NCBI RefSeq assembly: GCF_019308285.1
Contig: NZ_WWEM01000013.1
Span: 124,001 to 188,000 of the forward strand
Length of the DNA: 64,000 bases
Source: Flavobacterium quisquiliarum
GTDB taxonomy: Bacteria; Bacteroidota; Bacteroidia; Flavobacteriales; Flavobacteriaceae
Direction: 5' to 3'
Part shown: one piece after another, positions 27,486 through 35,168 of the stretch
Numbering within the stretch: position 1 is the first letter of the stretch
Layout: each line of letters starts with the position of its first letter
The notes under the pieces: generated by a model
The model's input: only the letters and a program-made list of their open reading frames with translations
Told to the model about the DNA's origin: nothing
The model's database searches: none
Translations under genes and position numbers: made by a program

Positions 27486-27836
27486 ATGAAAACTATAAAC
27501 CTTCTTTTATTCTTTTTTCTGTTTAGTTATGTGGCAAAGGCGCAAGATAAATCTGCTTCTAAACAAACAAAAGACACGATTCGTGAGACAAAGATTTCAT
27601 CTATTACAGAACCTAAGCCTGTTCAACCTACTAAAATCATAATATGTGCTCCTTCTAAATCTGAGCTTATGCAAATTGTATACGTTTTAGACGGAAAGAT
27701 TATTGACAAAGTAGAATTTAGTAAAATCAATCCCAAAACTATTGAATCTGTAAAGGCGTTAAAGATGAACGAAGCAAAATCAATTTATGGAGAACGAGGA
27801 GCAAACGGAGCAATTATTCTGACCAGCAAAAAATAA
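27486..27836 (+). CDS. Small secreted protein with a plug-like module
   Basis: 116 residues with a signal peptide (about 1-20, FFLFSYVAKAQ). Nearly the whole mature part is one plug-like module: IVYVLDG, then INPKTIESVKALKMNEAKSIYG and ERGANGAIILTSK, matching the modules in the two preceding gene products residue for residue at YG-x(2)-G/A-x-N/K-G. No barrel or other domain follows. It starts 9 bases after the VWA gene. I know of no named family of this architecture; the operon context is the best clue to its role. Confidence 0.78.
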   Translation: MKTINLLLFFFLFSYVAKAQDKSASKQTKDTIRETKISSITEPKPVQPTKIIICAPSKSELMQIVYVLDGKIIDKVEFSKINPKTIESVKALKMNEAKSIYGERGANGAIILTSKK

Positions 27837-27879
27837 ACTAAAAATAATTTCTATTCTACAATAGACGTTTAATGTTCTT

Positions 27880-27936
27880 AGCCCAAATTGTAAATTACAA
27901 TAATTAATAAATATTGTATTACATTTGGGCTTTTTT
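27880..27936 (+). terminator. Terminator of the sigma/VWA operon
   Basis: AGCCCAAAT (27880-27888) pairs with ATTTGGGCT (27923-27931), with an inner TGTAA/TTACA stem and T(6) after. Confidence 0.8.
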
Positions 27937-27961
27937 CAAAATATTAATTTTTTACACTCAT

Positions 27962-28549
27962 ATGAACCCTATTTTAAGCCAAAATCTATTTTTAGTAAAA
28001 GAACATGTCGGAATGTTTAAAGCTGCTAACAACTACGACATTTACGATCCGCAGACGAATCAAATCATTATGAACTGCCGTGAAAACAATCTTGGTTTCT
28101 TTACCAAAGTATTGCGTTTTACAGATTATAAAAGAGCTACTCCATTTAATATTGAAATCACAACCGCATCTGGCGAAAAGATAATTACTGTAAGAAGAGG
28201 CGTTGCCATCTTTAGATCGACAGTGGAAGTCCTTGACGAAAAAGATCGTTTGATTGGAACTTTCAAACAAAAATTCTTTTCTATAGGAGGAAAATTTGAA
28301 ATCTTAGATAAAAATGAAAGACCTGTTGCTACTTTACAAGGAAAATGGACAGGATGGGATTTTAAATTCTCGCATGAAAACAAACAATTGGCTCAAGTAA
28401 GTAAAAAATGGGCGGGATTAGGAAAAGAGTTTTTTACAAGTGCTGATAATTACGTTCTTCAAATTGAAGAGAATGTAGCTGCTGATAGCCCGTTGAGACA
28501 ATTGATTTTAGGAGCTGTCATGTGCATTGACATGGTTCTGAAAGAATAA
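27962..28549 (+). CDS. LURP-one/phospholipid-scramblase-related protein
   Basis: 195 residues from the ATG at 27962 (MNPILSQNLFLVKEHVGMFKAANNYDI); the longer frame from 27914 would run through the upstream terminator's T run and is rejected. The beta-rich pattern YDPQTNQIIMNCREN, PFNIEITTASGEKIITVRRG, VEVLDEKDRLIGTFKQKFF, FEILDKNERPVATLQGKWTGWDFKF is the 12-stranded tubby-like barrel seen in scramblase-related and LURP-one proteins. A single hydrophobic helix (QLILGAVMCIDMVL) closes the chain. The biochemical role in bacteria is unknown. Confidence 0.78.
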   Translation: MNPILSQNLFLVKEHVGMFKAANNYDIYDPQTNQIIMNCRENNLGFFTKVLRFTDYKRATPFNIEITTASGEKIITVRRGVAIFRSTVEVLDEKDRLIGTFKQKFFSIGGKFEILDKNERPVATLQGKWTGWDFKFSHENKQLAQVSKKWAGLGKEFFTSADNYVLQIEENVAADSPLRQLILGAVMCIDMVLKE

Positions 28550-28585
28550 CGAAAAGTTGTTAAACTTAGATTAAGAAAACACTTT

Positions 28586-28641
28586 AAAGCATCATTTTAG
28601 TTTGCAAAAGCTTATTTTTGTAAGACTTAAAATGATGCTTT
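28586..28641. promoter_or_regulatory. 14-bp perfect inverted repeat ahead of the SDR gene
   Basis: AAAGCATCATTTTA (28586-28599) and TAAAATGATGCTTT (28628-28641) enclose 28 bases that include TATTTTTG (28613-28620), a good -7 element. The second arm ends 23 bases before the ATG at 28665. It could be an operator pair or a 5'-UTR hairpin. Confidence 0.5.
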
Positions 28642-28664
28642 CTGCATTTCAAAAAATTACCATC

Positions 28665-29381
28665 ATGACCGACTTAAAAAATAAAAATGCACTTATTACA
28701 GGTGCTGGAAAAGGAATTGGAAAAGCTGTTGCCATTGCATTGGCAAAAGAAGGTGTAAATCTTATTTTAGTTTCTAGAACCAAAAGTGATATTGACCAAT
28801 TGGCAGAAGAAACTGCAAAACTAGGCGTAAAAACTTTGGCTCTTTCTGCTGATGTTTCTGATATCGCTTCTATCAATTCAGCTATTGAAAAAGCAATTGC
28901 CGAATTTAAAAGTATTGACATCCTAATTAACAGTGCTGGAATTGCTTCTTTTGGAAAATTCTTAGAGTTAGAACCAGAAGCATGGGAAAGAATTATTCAG
29001 GTAAATTTAATGGGAACTTACTACACCACTCGTGCCGTTATCCCAAATATGATTGAAAGACAAACTGGAGATATTATTAATATTTCTTCAACTGCAGGTT
29101 TAAACGGAAACGCTTTGACAAGTGCTTACAGTGCTTCAAAATTTGCTGTTTTAGGTTTAACCGATTCTTTGATGCAGGAAATGAGAAAACACAATATTCG
29201 TGTTACGGCTTTAACGCCAAGTACCGTTGCGACAGACATGGCAAAAGACTTAAACTTAACCGACGGAAACCCAGAAAAAGTAATGCAATCTGAAGACATG
29301 GCCGATTTGATTATTGCACAGTTAAAATTAAACAGAAGAGTATTTATCAAAAACAGCAGTATTTGGTCTACTAATCCTTAA
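28665..29381 (+). CDS. SDR-family oxidoreductase (FabG-like)
   Basis: 238 residues from the ATG at 28665 ([19 protein letters not shown]); earlier in-frame starts would cross the promoter and inverted repeat. Cofactor motif TGAGKGIG, the NSAG motif, and catalytic Ser (IINISSTAG), Tyr and Lys (YSASK) are all present. The 238-residue length and sequence are closest to 3-oxoacyl-ACP reductase-like SDRs acting on small ketones or acyl substrates. No pathway neighbours, so the substrate is open. Confidence 0.88.
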   Translation: MTDLKNKNALITGAGKGIGKAVAIALAKEGVNLILVSRTKSDIDQLAEETAKLGVKTLALSADVSDIASINSAIEKAIAEFKSIDILINSAGIASFGKFLELEPEAWERIIQVNLMGTYYTTRAVIPNMIERQTGDIINISSTAGLNGNALTSAYSASKFAVLGLTDSLMQEMRKHNIRVTALTPSTVATDMAKDLNLTDGNPEKVMQSEDMADLIIAQLKLNRRVFIKNSSIWSTNP

Positions 29382-29403
29382 AAAATTAAATTCCAATTTT
29401 TTG

Positions 29404-29446
29404 AAATTCCAAATTCCAATCTCAAAGTAATTGGAATTTGGAATTT
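29404..29446. repeat. AATTCCAA-type perfect 17-bp hairpin
   Basis: AAATTCCAAATTCCAAT (29404-29420), 9-base loop, exact reverse complement at 29430-29446. Same words as the 2440-2590 repeat. It lies right after the SDR stop codon. Confidence 0.75.
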
Positions 29447-29497
29447 TAGTATTTGACACGAGTGTCAGCGAACTGGCGAAGCAATTTAAAAACAATT

Positions 29498-30010
29498 ATG
29501 ATGGAACAATATTTAAGACAATTGGTCGAAATAGAATTTCAGGATAAGAAAGAAATCTTCAGCGGATTTTTAATTGATTATTCTGATGATTGGATTTTAC
29601 TCCGAAATAATCCAGTAGATTTTGTTTTGGACGGTTTTGTTATTTTGAGAAATAAAAATATTGAAGCTGTAAATCGTGATCATGATTTGGCTTTTACAGA
29701 AAAAGTAATTCGTCTGAAAGGATTAAAAATTAATTCTGACGATATTATTCCAATCAAAGATTTAGCTTCAATAATTAATTACGTTTCTGAGAAATATGGC
29801 GTTTTTCAGATTGCCAAAAAATCATCAAAATCAGCTTATTTAGGAAAATTAATAGAATTAAATGAGGAAGAATTGAACATTAACTTTTTAGATACTCGCG
29901 GTCAATTTGGAGGAGAGTTGAGCTTTAATCCGGAAAAAATTCGAGTTATTGAATTTGATACGGATTATATTAATTCTTTGAAATTGGTGGTTTCTGAGGA
30001 TCAGAAATAG
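29498..30010 (+). CDS. Protein of unknown function, Sm/SH3-like beta pattern
   Basis: 170 residues (ATG at 29498, or 29501 immediately after). Two similar halves, each with a small beta-barrel pattern: VEIEFQDKKEIFSGFLIDYSDDWILLRNN...GFVILRNKNI and KSAYLGKLIELNEEELNINFLDTRGQFGGELSFNPEKIRVIEFD. This resembles an internally duplicated Sm- or SH3-like fold. I do not recognise a named family. No signal peptide, so cytoplasmic. The longer frame from 29453 overlaps repeat sequence and is not used. Confidence 0.68.
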   Translation: MMEQYLRQLVEIEFQDKKEIFSGFLIDYSDDWILLRNNPVDFVLDGFVILRNKNIEAVNRDHDLAFTEKVIRLKGLKINSDDIIPIKDLASIINYVSEKYGVFQIAKKSSKSAYLGKLIELNEEELNINFLDTRGQFGGELSFNPEKIRVIEFDTDYINSLKLVVSEDQK

Positions 30011-30025
30011 ATTTTTCATGTAATA

Positions 30026-30068
30026 AAAAAAAACCTCATAGTTTTAAAGAAAAACTATGAGGTTTTTG
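30026..30068 (+). terminator. Terminator
   Basis: AAAACCTCATAGTTTT, short loop, AAAACTATGAGGTTTTT. Confidence 0.85.
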
Positions 30069-30170
30069 TCATTTCGACCGAAGGGAGAAATCGCACTAGA
30101 AAATCGACAAAGATTGGCGATTATGCATGTGGAATTTCTCGTGTGATTTCTCCCTTAGGTCGAAATGACA
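30067..30170. repeat. 104-bp imperfect palindrome (TCATTTCGACC type)
   Basis: GTCATTTCGACC (30068-30079) and AGGGAGAAATCGCAC face GTGTGATTTCTCCCT and GGTCGAAATGAC (30158-30169). It lies between convergent genes. Its G+C content is above the local average and it has no coding content. Confidence 0.75.
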
Positions 30171-30191
30171 ATACTTAGAGTATGTTTATTT

Positions 30192-31526
30192 TTAAGCTTC
30201 CGCCAATTTATTTAAAAACTTTAAACGAACACTTCCGTCTTCGTCTATTTTTGTTAAATTGATTTCCTGTAAAGTATTGACCAATTCTGGATTCCAAGGT
30301 GTTTTTACTTTTACGTAGTTTTCAGTAAAACCGTGAATGTATCCTTCTTTATTTTCGCTTTCAAAAAGAACCGTTCTGTTTGTACCTAACTGACTTTCGT
30401 AAAAAGCACGACGTTTTTTAACGGATAACCCGCGGAGCATTTTACTGCGTTTTGCTCTTACATTTGAAGGAACAACACCTTCCATATCTACCGCTTCAGT
30501 GTTATCTCTTTCTGAATAGGTAAAAACGTGTAAATACGAAATATCTAAATCATTTAAGAAATGATAGGTTTCTAAAAAGTGCTCATCTGTTTCTCCAGGA
30601 AAACCAACAATTACATCAACTCCAATACAGGCGTGAGGCATTACTTCACGAATTTTATTAACACGATCAATATACACTTCACGTAGATAACGACGTTTCA
30701 TTAACTTCAAAATATCATTGCTTCCAGATTGCAACGGAATATGAAAGTGCGGTACAAAAGTGCGGCTTTTAGAAACAAATTCTATTGTTTCGTTTTTCAA
30801 TAAATTCGGTTCGATTGAAGAAATTCTTAAACGTTCAATTCCTTCTACTTTATCTAAGGCCTGAACTAAATCTAAAAAAGTATGTTCGTGTTTTTTATTT
30901 CCGAATTCGCCTTTTCCATAATCTCCAATATTTACACCAGTTAAAACAATTTCACGGATATTCTGTGCTGAGATTTCTTTGGCATTTTTCAATACATTTT
31001 CTAAAGCATCACTTCTAGAAATTCCTCTTGCTAATGGAATAGTACAATAGGTACATTTATAATCACATCCATCCTGCACTTTTAAAAATGCTCTTGTACG
31101 ATCTCCTATAGAATAACTTCCTACATAGAAATCGGCTTCAGCAATTTCGCAAGAGTGAACTTCTCCCATATCGTTCTTGCTCAAATCATGGATATAGTCT
31201 GTAATTTTAAATTTTTCTGTAGCTCCTAAAACCAAATCAACTCCATCAACTGATGCTAGTTCTTCTGGTTTTAATTGCGCATAACAACCAACAGCGGCAA
31301 CAAAAGCTTTTTCATTTAGCTTCATTGCTTTTTTGACAACCTGTTTAAATTGTTTATCGGCATTTTCTGTTACAGAGCAGGTATTGATGACATAAATATC
31401 TGCAACATCTTCAAAATCGACGCGGTCAAAACCTTCGTCATTAAAACTTCTGGCAATTGTAGAGGTTTCTGAAAAATTCAGTTTACAACCCAGCGTATAA
31501 AAGGCTACTTTTTTTCTATTTTCCAT
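30192..31526 (-). CDS. mtaB: tRNA t6A37 methylthiotransferase MtaB
   Basis: 444 residues. A radical-SAM enzyme that converts t6A37 to ms2t6A37 in ANN-decoding tRNAs. The N-terminal methylthiotransferase domain has its three cluster cysteines (GCKLNFSE, NTCSVTENADKQ, AVGCYAQ); the radical-SAM motif CDYKCTYCTIP follows, then PLQSGSNDILKLMKRRY and a C-terminal TRAM-like region (GYIHGFTENYVKVKTP). The presence of LNFSET and ENADKQ favours MtaB over MiaB/RimO. Monocistronic. Confidence 0.93.
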   Translation of the reverse strand: MENRKKVAFYTLGCKLNFSETSTIARSFNDEGFDRVDFEDVADIYVINTCSVTENADKQFKQVVKKAMKLNEKAFVAAVGCYAQLKPEELASVDGVDLVLGATEKFKITDYIHDLSKNDMGEVHSCEIAEADFYVGSYSIGDRTRAFLKVQDGCDYKCTYCTIPLARGISRSDALENVLKNAKEISAQNIREIVLTGVNIGDYGKGEFGNKKHEHTFLDLVQALDKVEGIERLRISSIEPNLLKNETIEFVSKSRTFVPHFHIPLQSGSNDILKLMKRRYLREVYIDRVNKIREVMPHACIGVDVIVGFPGETDEHFLETYHFLNDLDISYLHVFTYSERDNTEAVDMEGVVPSNVRAKRSKMLRGLSVKKRRAFYESQLGTNRTVLFESENKEGYIHGFTENYVKVKTPWNPELVNTLQEINLTKIDEDGSVRLKFLNKLAEA

Positions 31527-32012
31527 AACTTGTCTTAAATTAATGAAATCGTTGTCAAAAAATTTAAGGCTGCAAATTTACAAACAATATTCATCAAAAG
31601 AAAGCGATTAATTTACTTCGAATCAATAAATTGCATCTACTGTTAATTTAGAAACATTCAAAAAAGGCTAAATACTGCATTTTTTTTATAAATCTTCACT
31701 TTTCAGGCTTCACTTTTTAACAATTCAATAAGAATAAAATGACAAAATAATCGATTAAATGCAAAATTAATCGATTAAGTACATTTTTTATTAATATAGA
31801 TTCAAAATTTCTTACATTTACCTTTGTTATAATTCTTTGGTAAATTAAATTCAGATTTAAGAATTTTAACACGCTTAAATTAATTTAATAATAATTCAGA
31901 CATAACAATTTTGAATTTTAACCGTTATGTTGTTGTTTTGTGTTACAAAATGAAATGGGAAAGCCGAAAACCAAAGAGAGTAGGCAACAATTATAATAAC
32001 AAATACCACTTT
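31527..32012. other. Divergent AT-rich intergenic region
   Basis: 486 bases without a gene between mtaB (minus) and a secreted-protein gene (plus). It holds two exact copies of TAATCGATTAA, at 31748-31758 and 31768-31778, 20 bases apart, and a -7-like TACCTTTG at 31819-31826 for the plus-strand gene. An open frame from 31911 continues into the downstream gene but lacks coding character before 32013. Confidence 0.6.
31748..31778. promoter_or_regulatory. Tandem TAATCGATTAA sites, 20-bp phased
   Basis: Two identical 11-base sites, each containing the palindrome TTAATCGATTAA or all but its first base, are spaced by two helical turns. They lie about 40-70 bases upstream of the -7-like TACCTTTG (31819). 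This is the geometry of a dimer-pair binding site. Confidence 0.45.
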
Positions 32013-32537
32013 ATGAAAGCATTTTTACCCACAATCTGCTTGATGTTCTTAACCATTTTTAGTTCGCAAGCGCAAACTAATGCCCCTGCTGCAAATGCAA
32101 ATCCATTTCCTTCTATTAGTACATTAACAAATTGGGCGAGCTTGAACTCTCAACAACAATTTGATGTTGCTATTCGTGCAGTTGGATTTAAATTTGAAGT
32201 TAAAGAACCAGGTGAAGGATCAACAGCTTATACCTACATTCGTAAAGTAACGGTTAACGATGTAAACTATACGGATAGAATTGTGTACAGAATTACAAAC
32301 AATAATTCGGCAAGTATTATCTCATTAGTTACTGCTTCTACTGATTTAGTGAGTTTATATACTCCGCAATTGAGTACTTTTAAAAATAACAACTGTAAAA
32401 CAGAAATGTCTAAAGACAAAAATACTACTTGCAGCTGTTACGAAAGTGCTAATTTTGCAATCGACCTTTGCGACGAGCGTGTAAAATTAACTATGGGTGA
32501 CGGAAACAAATACTTCGTTTCTGTAGCTAAAAAATAA
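32013..32537 (+). CDS. Secreted protein of unknown function
   Basis: 174 residues from the ATG at 32013, where a signal peptide begins (MKAFLPTICLMFLTIFSSQAQ); the longer frame from 31911 would bury it. The mature protein has a conserved-looking four-Cys tail (NNCKTEMSKDKNTTCSCYES...DLCDERV), probably disulfide-bonded. No family is recognised. It is followed by a 13-bp perfect hairpin. Confidence 0.7.
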   Translation: MKAFLPTICLMFLTIFSSQAQTNAPAANANPFPSISTLTNWASLNSQQQFDVAIRAVGFKFEVKEPGEGSTAYTYIRKVTVNDVNYTDRIVYRITNNNSASIISLVTASTDLVSLYTPQLSTFKNNNCKTEMSKDKNTTCSCYESANFAIDLCDERVKLTMGDGNKYFVSVAKK

Positions 32538-32555
32538 TTATAACTCTGATTTGTT

Positions 32556-32596
32556 TCCAAATCTTTACTGACTTTGTAAGTATGTAAAGATTTGGA
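32556..32596. terminator. Hairpin between convergent genes
   Basis: TCCAAATCTTTAC pairs perfectly with GTAAAGATTTGGA (32584-32596). There is no T run, so it is a weak terminator or processing stem. Confidence 0.55.
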
Positions 32597-32605
32597 ATGC
32601 ATTTC

Positions 32606-33136
32606 TTAGTTTGAGTTTGGATTTGTGAGTTCGTACCAAACTTCGATTTCTCCTTCATATTCGAAAGAATTCACAAAATGGAAACCTAGTTTTTCTAAAA
32701 TTTTTCTTGAGTTTTCATTTCCTGCATCAGCGTAAGCATAAAGTTTTTCTACTTTCATTTCGTTAAAAGCGTAATCGACAAAAGCTTTTCCAGCTTCAGA
32801 AGCATATCCTTTTCTCCAATATTTTTCAATAAAACGATATCCTAATTCGTAAAAGTTTTTATGATTATTGATTTCATTGGTAATATATTTTATTCCAGAC
32901 CAGCCAATAAATTCATTATTTTCTTTTAGAACTACAGCCCAGCGACCAGTTCCAAAATCAGCATATTGTTTCTGAATATTCTCAATCATATCAATACTCT
33001 CCTGAATATTCTTTACGGGATTGTTTCCAACAAAAAGATGCACATTCGGGTTCGAATCCAATTCAAACATGCCGCCTGCATCAGAAAGTATTAATTCTCT
33101 TAAAATCAAACGTTCGGTTTCTATTGGATTCTTCAT
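32606..33136 (-). CDS. GNAT N-acetyltransferase (RimJ/RimL-like)
   Basis: 176 residues. The start ETERLILRELILSDAGGMFEL and the end KLYAYADAGNENSRKILEKLGFHFV are typical of the RimJ/RimL branch; the acetyl-CoA motif appears as ELGYRFIEKYWRKGYASEAGKAFV. It acetylates an N-terminal or other amine; the substrate is unknown. Five bases upstream lies the HAD hydrolase gene, with which it is probably cotranscribed. Confidence 0.88.
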   Translation of the reverse strand: MKNPIETERLILRELILSDAGGMFELDSNPNVHLFVGNNPVKNIQESIDMIENIQKQYADFGTGRWAVVLKENNEFIGWSGIKYITNEINNHKNFYELGYRFIEKYWRKGYASEAGKAFVDYAFNEMKVEKLYAYADAGNENSRKILEKLGFHFVNSFEYEGEIEVWYELTNPNSN

Positions 33137-33141
33137 TTTTT

Positions 33142-33945
33142 CTAATTTAAAATATAACGTTGTACTACCTCAGCAACACCATCATTATTATTTGAAGCTA
33201 CAATTAAATCGGCTTTATCACGCAGTTCCGGCGTTACATTGTCCACCCAAACTCCCAAACCAGCATATTCAATCATTGTTAAGTCATTTCCTGCATTTCC
33301 TACGGCAATAATTTCACTTTGAAGAATTCCCAGCTTATCAGCCAAATATTTCAAACTTGCCGCTTTATCAATTCCTTGCTGTGCCGCTTCTAAGAAAAAA
33401 GGTTTCGACATCGAAACACTTAAATGTGGCATCGCTTCTATTAAATAATTTTCGACTGTTTTTAAATAGGAAGGTTTTTCAAGTAAAATACATTTTACCG
33501 CAGGTCGGTCTACATACTCTTTAAAGCTTGTCACTTTACGATGTGTCATTCCTGTAATTTCTTTTTCGACTTCAATGTATTCAGAATCTGTCTCACTTAT
33601 AATTTCATCATTTAAATAAGTGATAATATCTGTTTTCATTTTAACGCTGTAATCGTATAAAGCATGAATTTGCTCTACAGTAAGCTTTTGTTCAAACAAA
33701 ACCAAATCGTCTTTTACACGGCTTATTATAGCGCCATTAAACGAGATAATATACGAATCGTTTAAATCTAATTCCAATTCCTTAGCATAAGCCGTCATAG
33801 CAATTGTAGGTCGGCCAGAAGCCAAAACCACATACACTCCTTTTGCCTGTGCTTCCAGGATAACTTTTTTGTTTAAGGCTGAAATTCTATGATCGTCTGT
33901 CAACAAGGTATCATCCATGTCGAGCACTAACATTTTGTATTGCAT
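33142..33945 (-). CDS. Cof-type HAD-IIB phosphatase
   Basis: 267 residues. HAD motifs: LDMDDTLLTDD (8-18) with the nucleophile and acid Asp pair, ASGRP (motif II), Lys in the KAASLKYLADKLGI segment (motif III), and VGNAGNDLTMIEYAG (motif IV). The C2-type cap identifies subclass IIB (Cof/YidA-like), usually sugar- or cofactor-phosphate phosphatases. Motif IV reads GNAGND where GDxxND is usual, but the metal-binding Asp of ND is kept. First gene of a pair with the GNAT gene. Confidence 0.9.
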   Translation of the reverse strand: MQYKMLVLDMDDTLLTDDHRISALNKKVILEAQAKGVYVVLASGRPTIAMTAYAKELELDLNDSYIISFNGAIISRVKDDLVLFEQKLTVEQIHALYDYSVKMKTDIITYLNDEIISETDSEYIEVEKEITGMTHRKVTSFKEYVDRPAVKCILLEKPSYLKTVENYLIEAMPHLSVSMSKPFFLEAAQQGIDKAASLKYLADKLGILQSEIIAVGNAGNDLTMIEYAGLGVWVDNVTPELRDKADLIVASNNNDGVAEVVQRYILN

Positions 33946-33956
33946 ATTTTTTTAGT

Positions 33957-34036
33957 TTCCAGTATTCAGTATTTAGTATTCAGTCGTAGTTTCGAATTAC
34001 AGCATAAAACTGTGACTAAATGCTGAACACTGAATA
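33957..34036. repeat. CAGTATTCAGTATTTAG-type inverted repeat
   Basis: CAGTATTCAGTATTTAGTAT (from about 33959) faces GCTGAACACTGAATACTAT (about 34022-34040), with inner GTCG/TGAC words, between two minus-strand genes. Confidence 0.6.
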
Positions 34037-34040
34037 CTAT

Positions 34041-34259
34041 TTAAAGACTCATTCTAAATTCTTCAATAACAGGATTTGCTTTTGCAAAATCAGTTTCTTG
34101 AATAAAAACCTCAACAGCCAAATCTGTTTGTCCAAAACCTCCTAAACGAGCCGATTGAATATTATCTTTTTTTACGGTTTCTACACCCGCTTCTTCTAAT
34201 CTTTCTTGTAAAGCAATTGCTAATATTTCACTGCCCGAAAACACCTTCATTAATCCCAT
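34041..34259 (-). CDS. DUF2007 domain protein (putative signal-transducing protein)
   Basis: 72 residues: MKVFSGSEILAIALQERLEEAGVETVKKDNIQSARLGGFGQTDLAVEVFIQETDFAKANPVIEEF shows the DUF2007 pattern, a small PII-like alpha/beta fold beginning with a strand and an A/L-rich helix. The start could be codon 1 or codon 4 (MKVFSG). The function is unknown. It follows the alpha/beta hydrolase gene by only 10 bases on the same strand. Confidence 0.8.
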   Translation of the reverse strand: MGLMKVFSGSEILAIALQERLEEAGVETVKKDNIQSARLGGFGQTDLAVEVFIQETDFAKANPVIEEFRMSL

Positions 34260-34269
34260 GATATTTATT

Positions 34270-35085
34270 TTATTCTAATATTATTTTTAATTGTTTTTGA
34301 AAATCTTCATTTTCGTTTACACCAATATGCTCCTGATTTTTCAATGGATAAAAATAAGCATTTGATTTTAAAAGCTTTTTCAATCTAATCGAATTTTCAC
34401 AAGGAATTAACTGATCATCCGTTCCATGAAAAATATAAATTGGCGTTTTGATTTTTGGCAGGTATTCATTGGTCTCTAAACTAAATTTCTTCATGAAATC
34501 AGGAAAGAGTGGCACTCTTGAACTTGATAATTCTAAAAAATTATAATACGGAGCTTGAAGAATCAAAGCTTTTGCTTTATTTTCTGAAGCCAATTTTGCT
34601 GCAAAGCCGGAACCTATGGAATATCCTGCAATTATAATTTTGTTTTCAGAATATCGTTTTAATAAAGATTTATATACAATAGATATATCTTTACTTACTT
34701 GCTCTTCATTTTCAATTTCGCCTTCACTTTTGCCGAAACTTCTATAGTCTAAAATAAAAATATCATAACCTAATGATGTATAAATTTTAGCTATTTTACC
34801 CCAAGTTTCTAATGTCCCAGCATTTCCATGAAGATAAAAAACTAAGCCTTTTGAATTTTCAGCTTTGAATAACAATCCATTCAAAACAGCTCCATCAAAT
34901 GATTTGATATTGATTTCTTCAAATTTATGCTGATAATCAAACTTATAATCTTTTGGTAATCTTGATGCGTGAAAAACTAAACCGACTTGATTGAAATAAA
35001 CATAAGAAATTATTAAAAGATAAATAATTACAAAAAAGCACAAAAGTACCATTGATAAGAATTTAAGTGTTTTAAAAATCTCCAT
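34270..35085 (-). CDS. Membrane-anchored alpha/beta hydrolase
   Basis: 271 residues from the ATG complementary to 35083-35085 (MEIFKTLKFLS); the longer frame from 35154 runs through a hairpin repeat. An N-terminal membrane helix (about 8-32) precedes an alpha/beta-hydrolase domain: oxyanion HGNAGT, nucleophile Ser in GYSIGSGFA, Asp in HGTDDQLIP and a C-terminal His in EHIGV. This is the BEM46/ABHD13-like family, anchored at the inner membrane; the substrate is unknown. Confidence 0.88.
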   Translation of the reverse strand: MEIFKTLKFLSMVLLCFFVIIYLLIISYVYFNQVGLVFHASRLPKDYKFDYQHKFEEINIKSFDGAVLNGLLFKAENSKGLVFYLHGNAGTLETWGKIAKIYTSLGYDIFILDYRSFGKSEGEIENEEQVSKDISIVYKSLLKRYSENKIIIAGYSIGSGFAAKLASENKAKALILQAPYYNFLELSSSRVPLFPDFMKKFSLETNEYLPKIKTPIYIFHGTDDQLIPCENSIRLKKLLKSNAYFYPLKNQEHIGVNENEDFQKQLKIILE

Positions 35086-35115
35086 TAAGTTTATCTTATT
35101 AAGTTTTAAATAAAA

Positions 35116-35149
35116 GTGGCAGCTTACAATATTTAATGTAAACTGCCAC
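35116..35149. repeat. GTGGCAG hairpin
   Basis: GTGGCAGcTTACA pairs with TGTAAaCTGCCAC (35137-35149), between the DEAD-like gene and the hydrolase gene, with CAAACTGTAACTAT words after it. Confidence 0.55.
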
Positions 35150-35168
35150 TGCAAACTGTAACTATAAA

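Noticed and set aside
33045..33062. GGTTCGAATCC, like a tRNA T arm
   Set aside because: It lies inside the RimJ/RimL-like gene, where it encodes the conserved SNPNVH segment, and no cloverleaf surrounds it.
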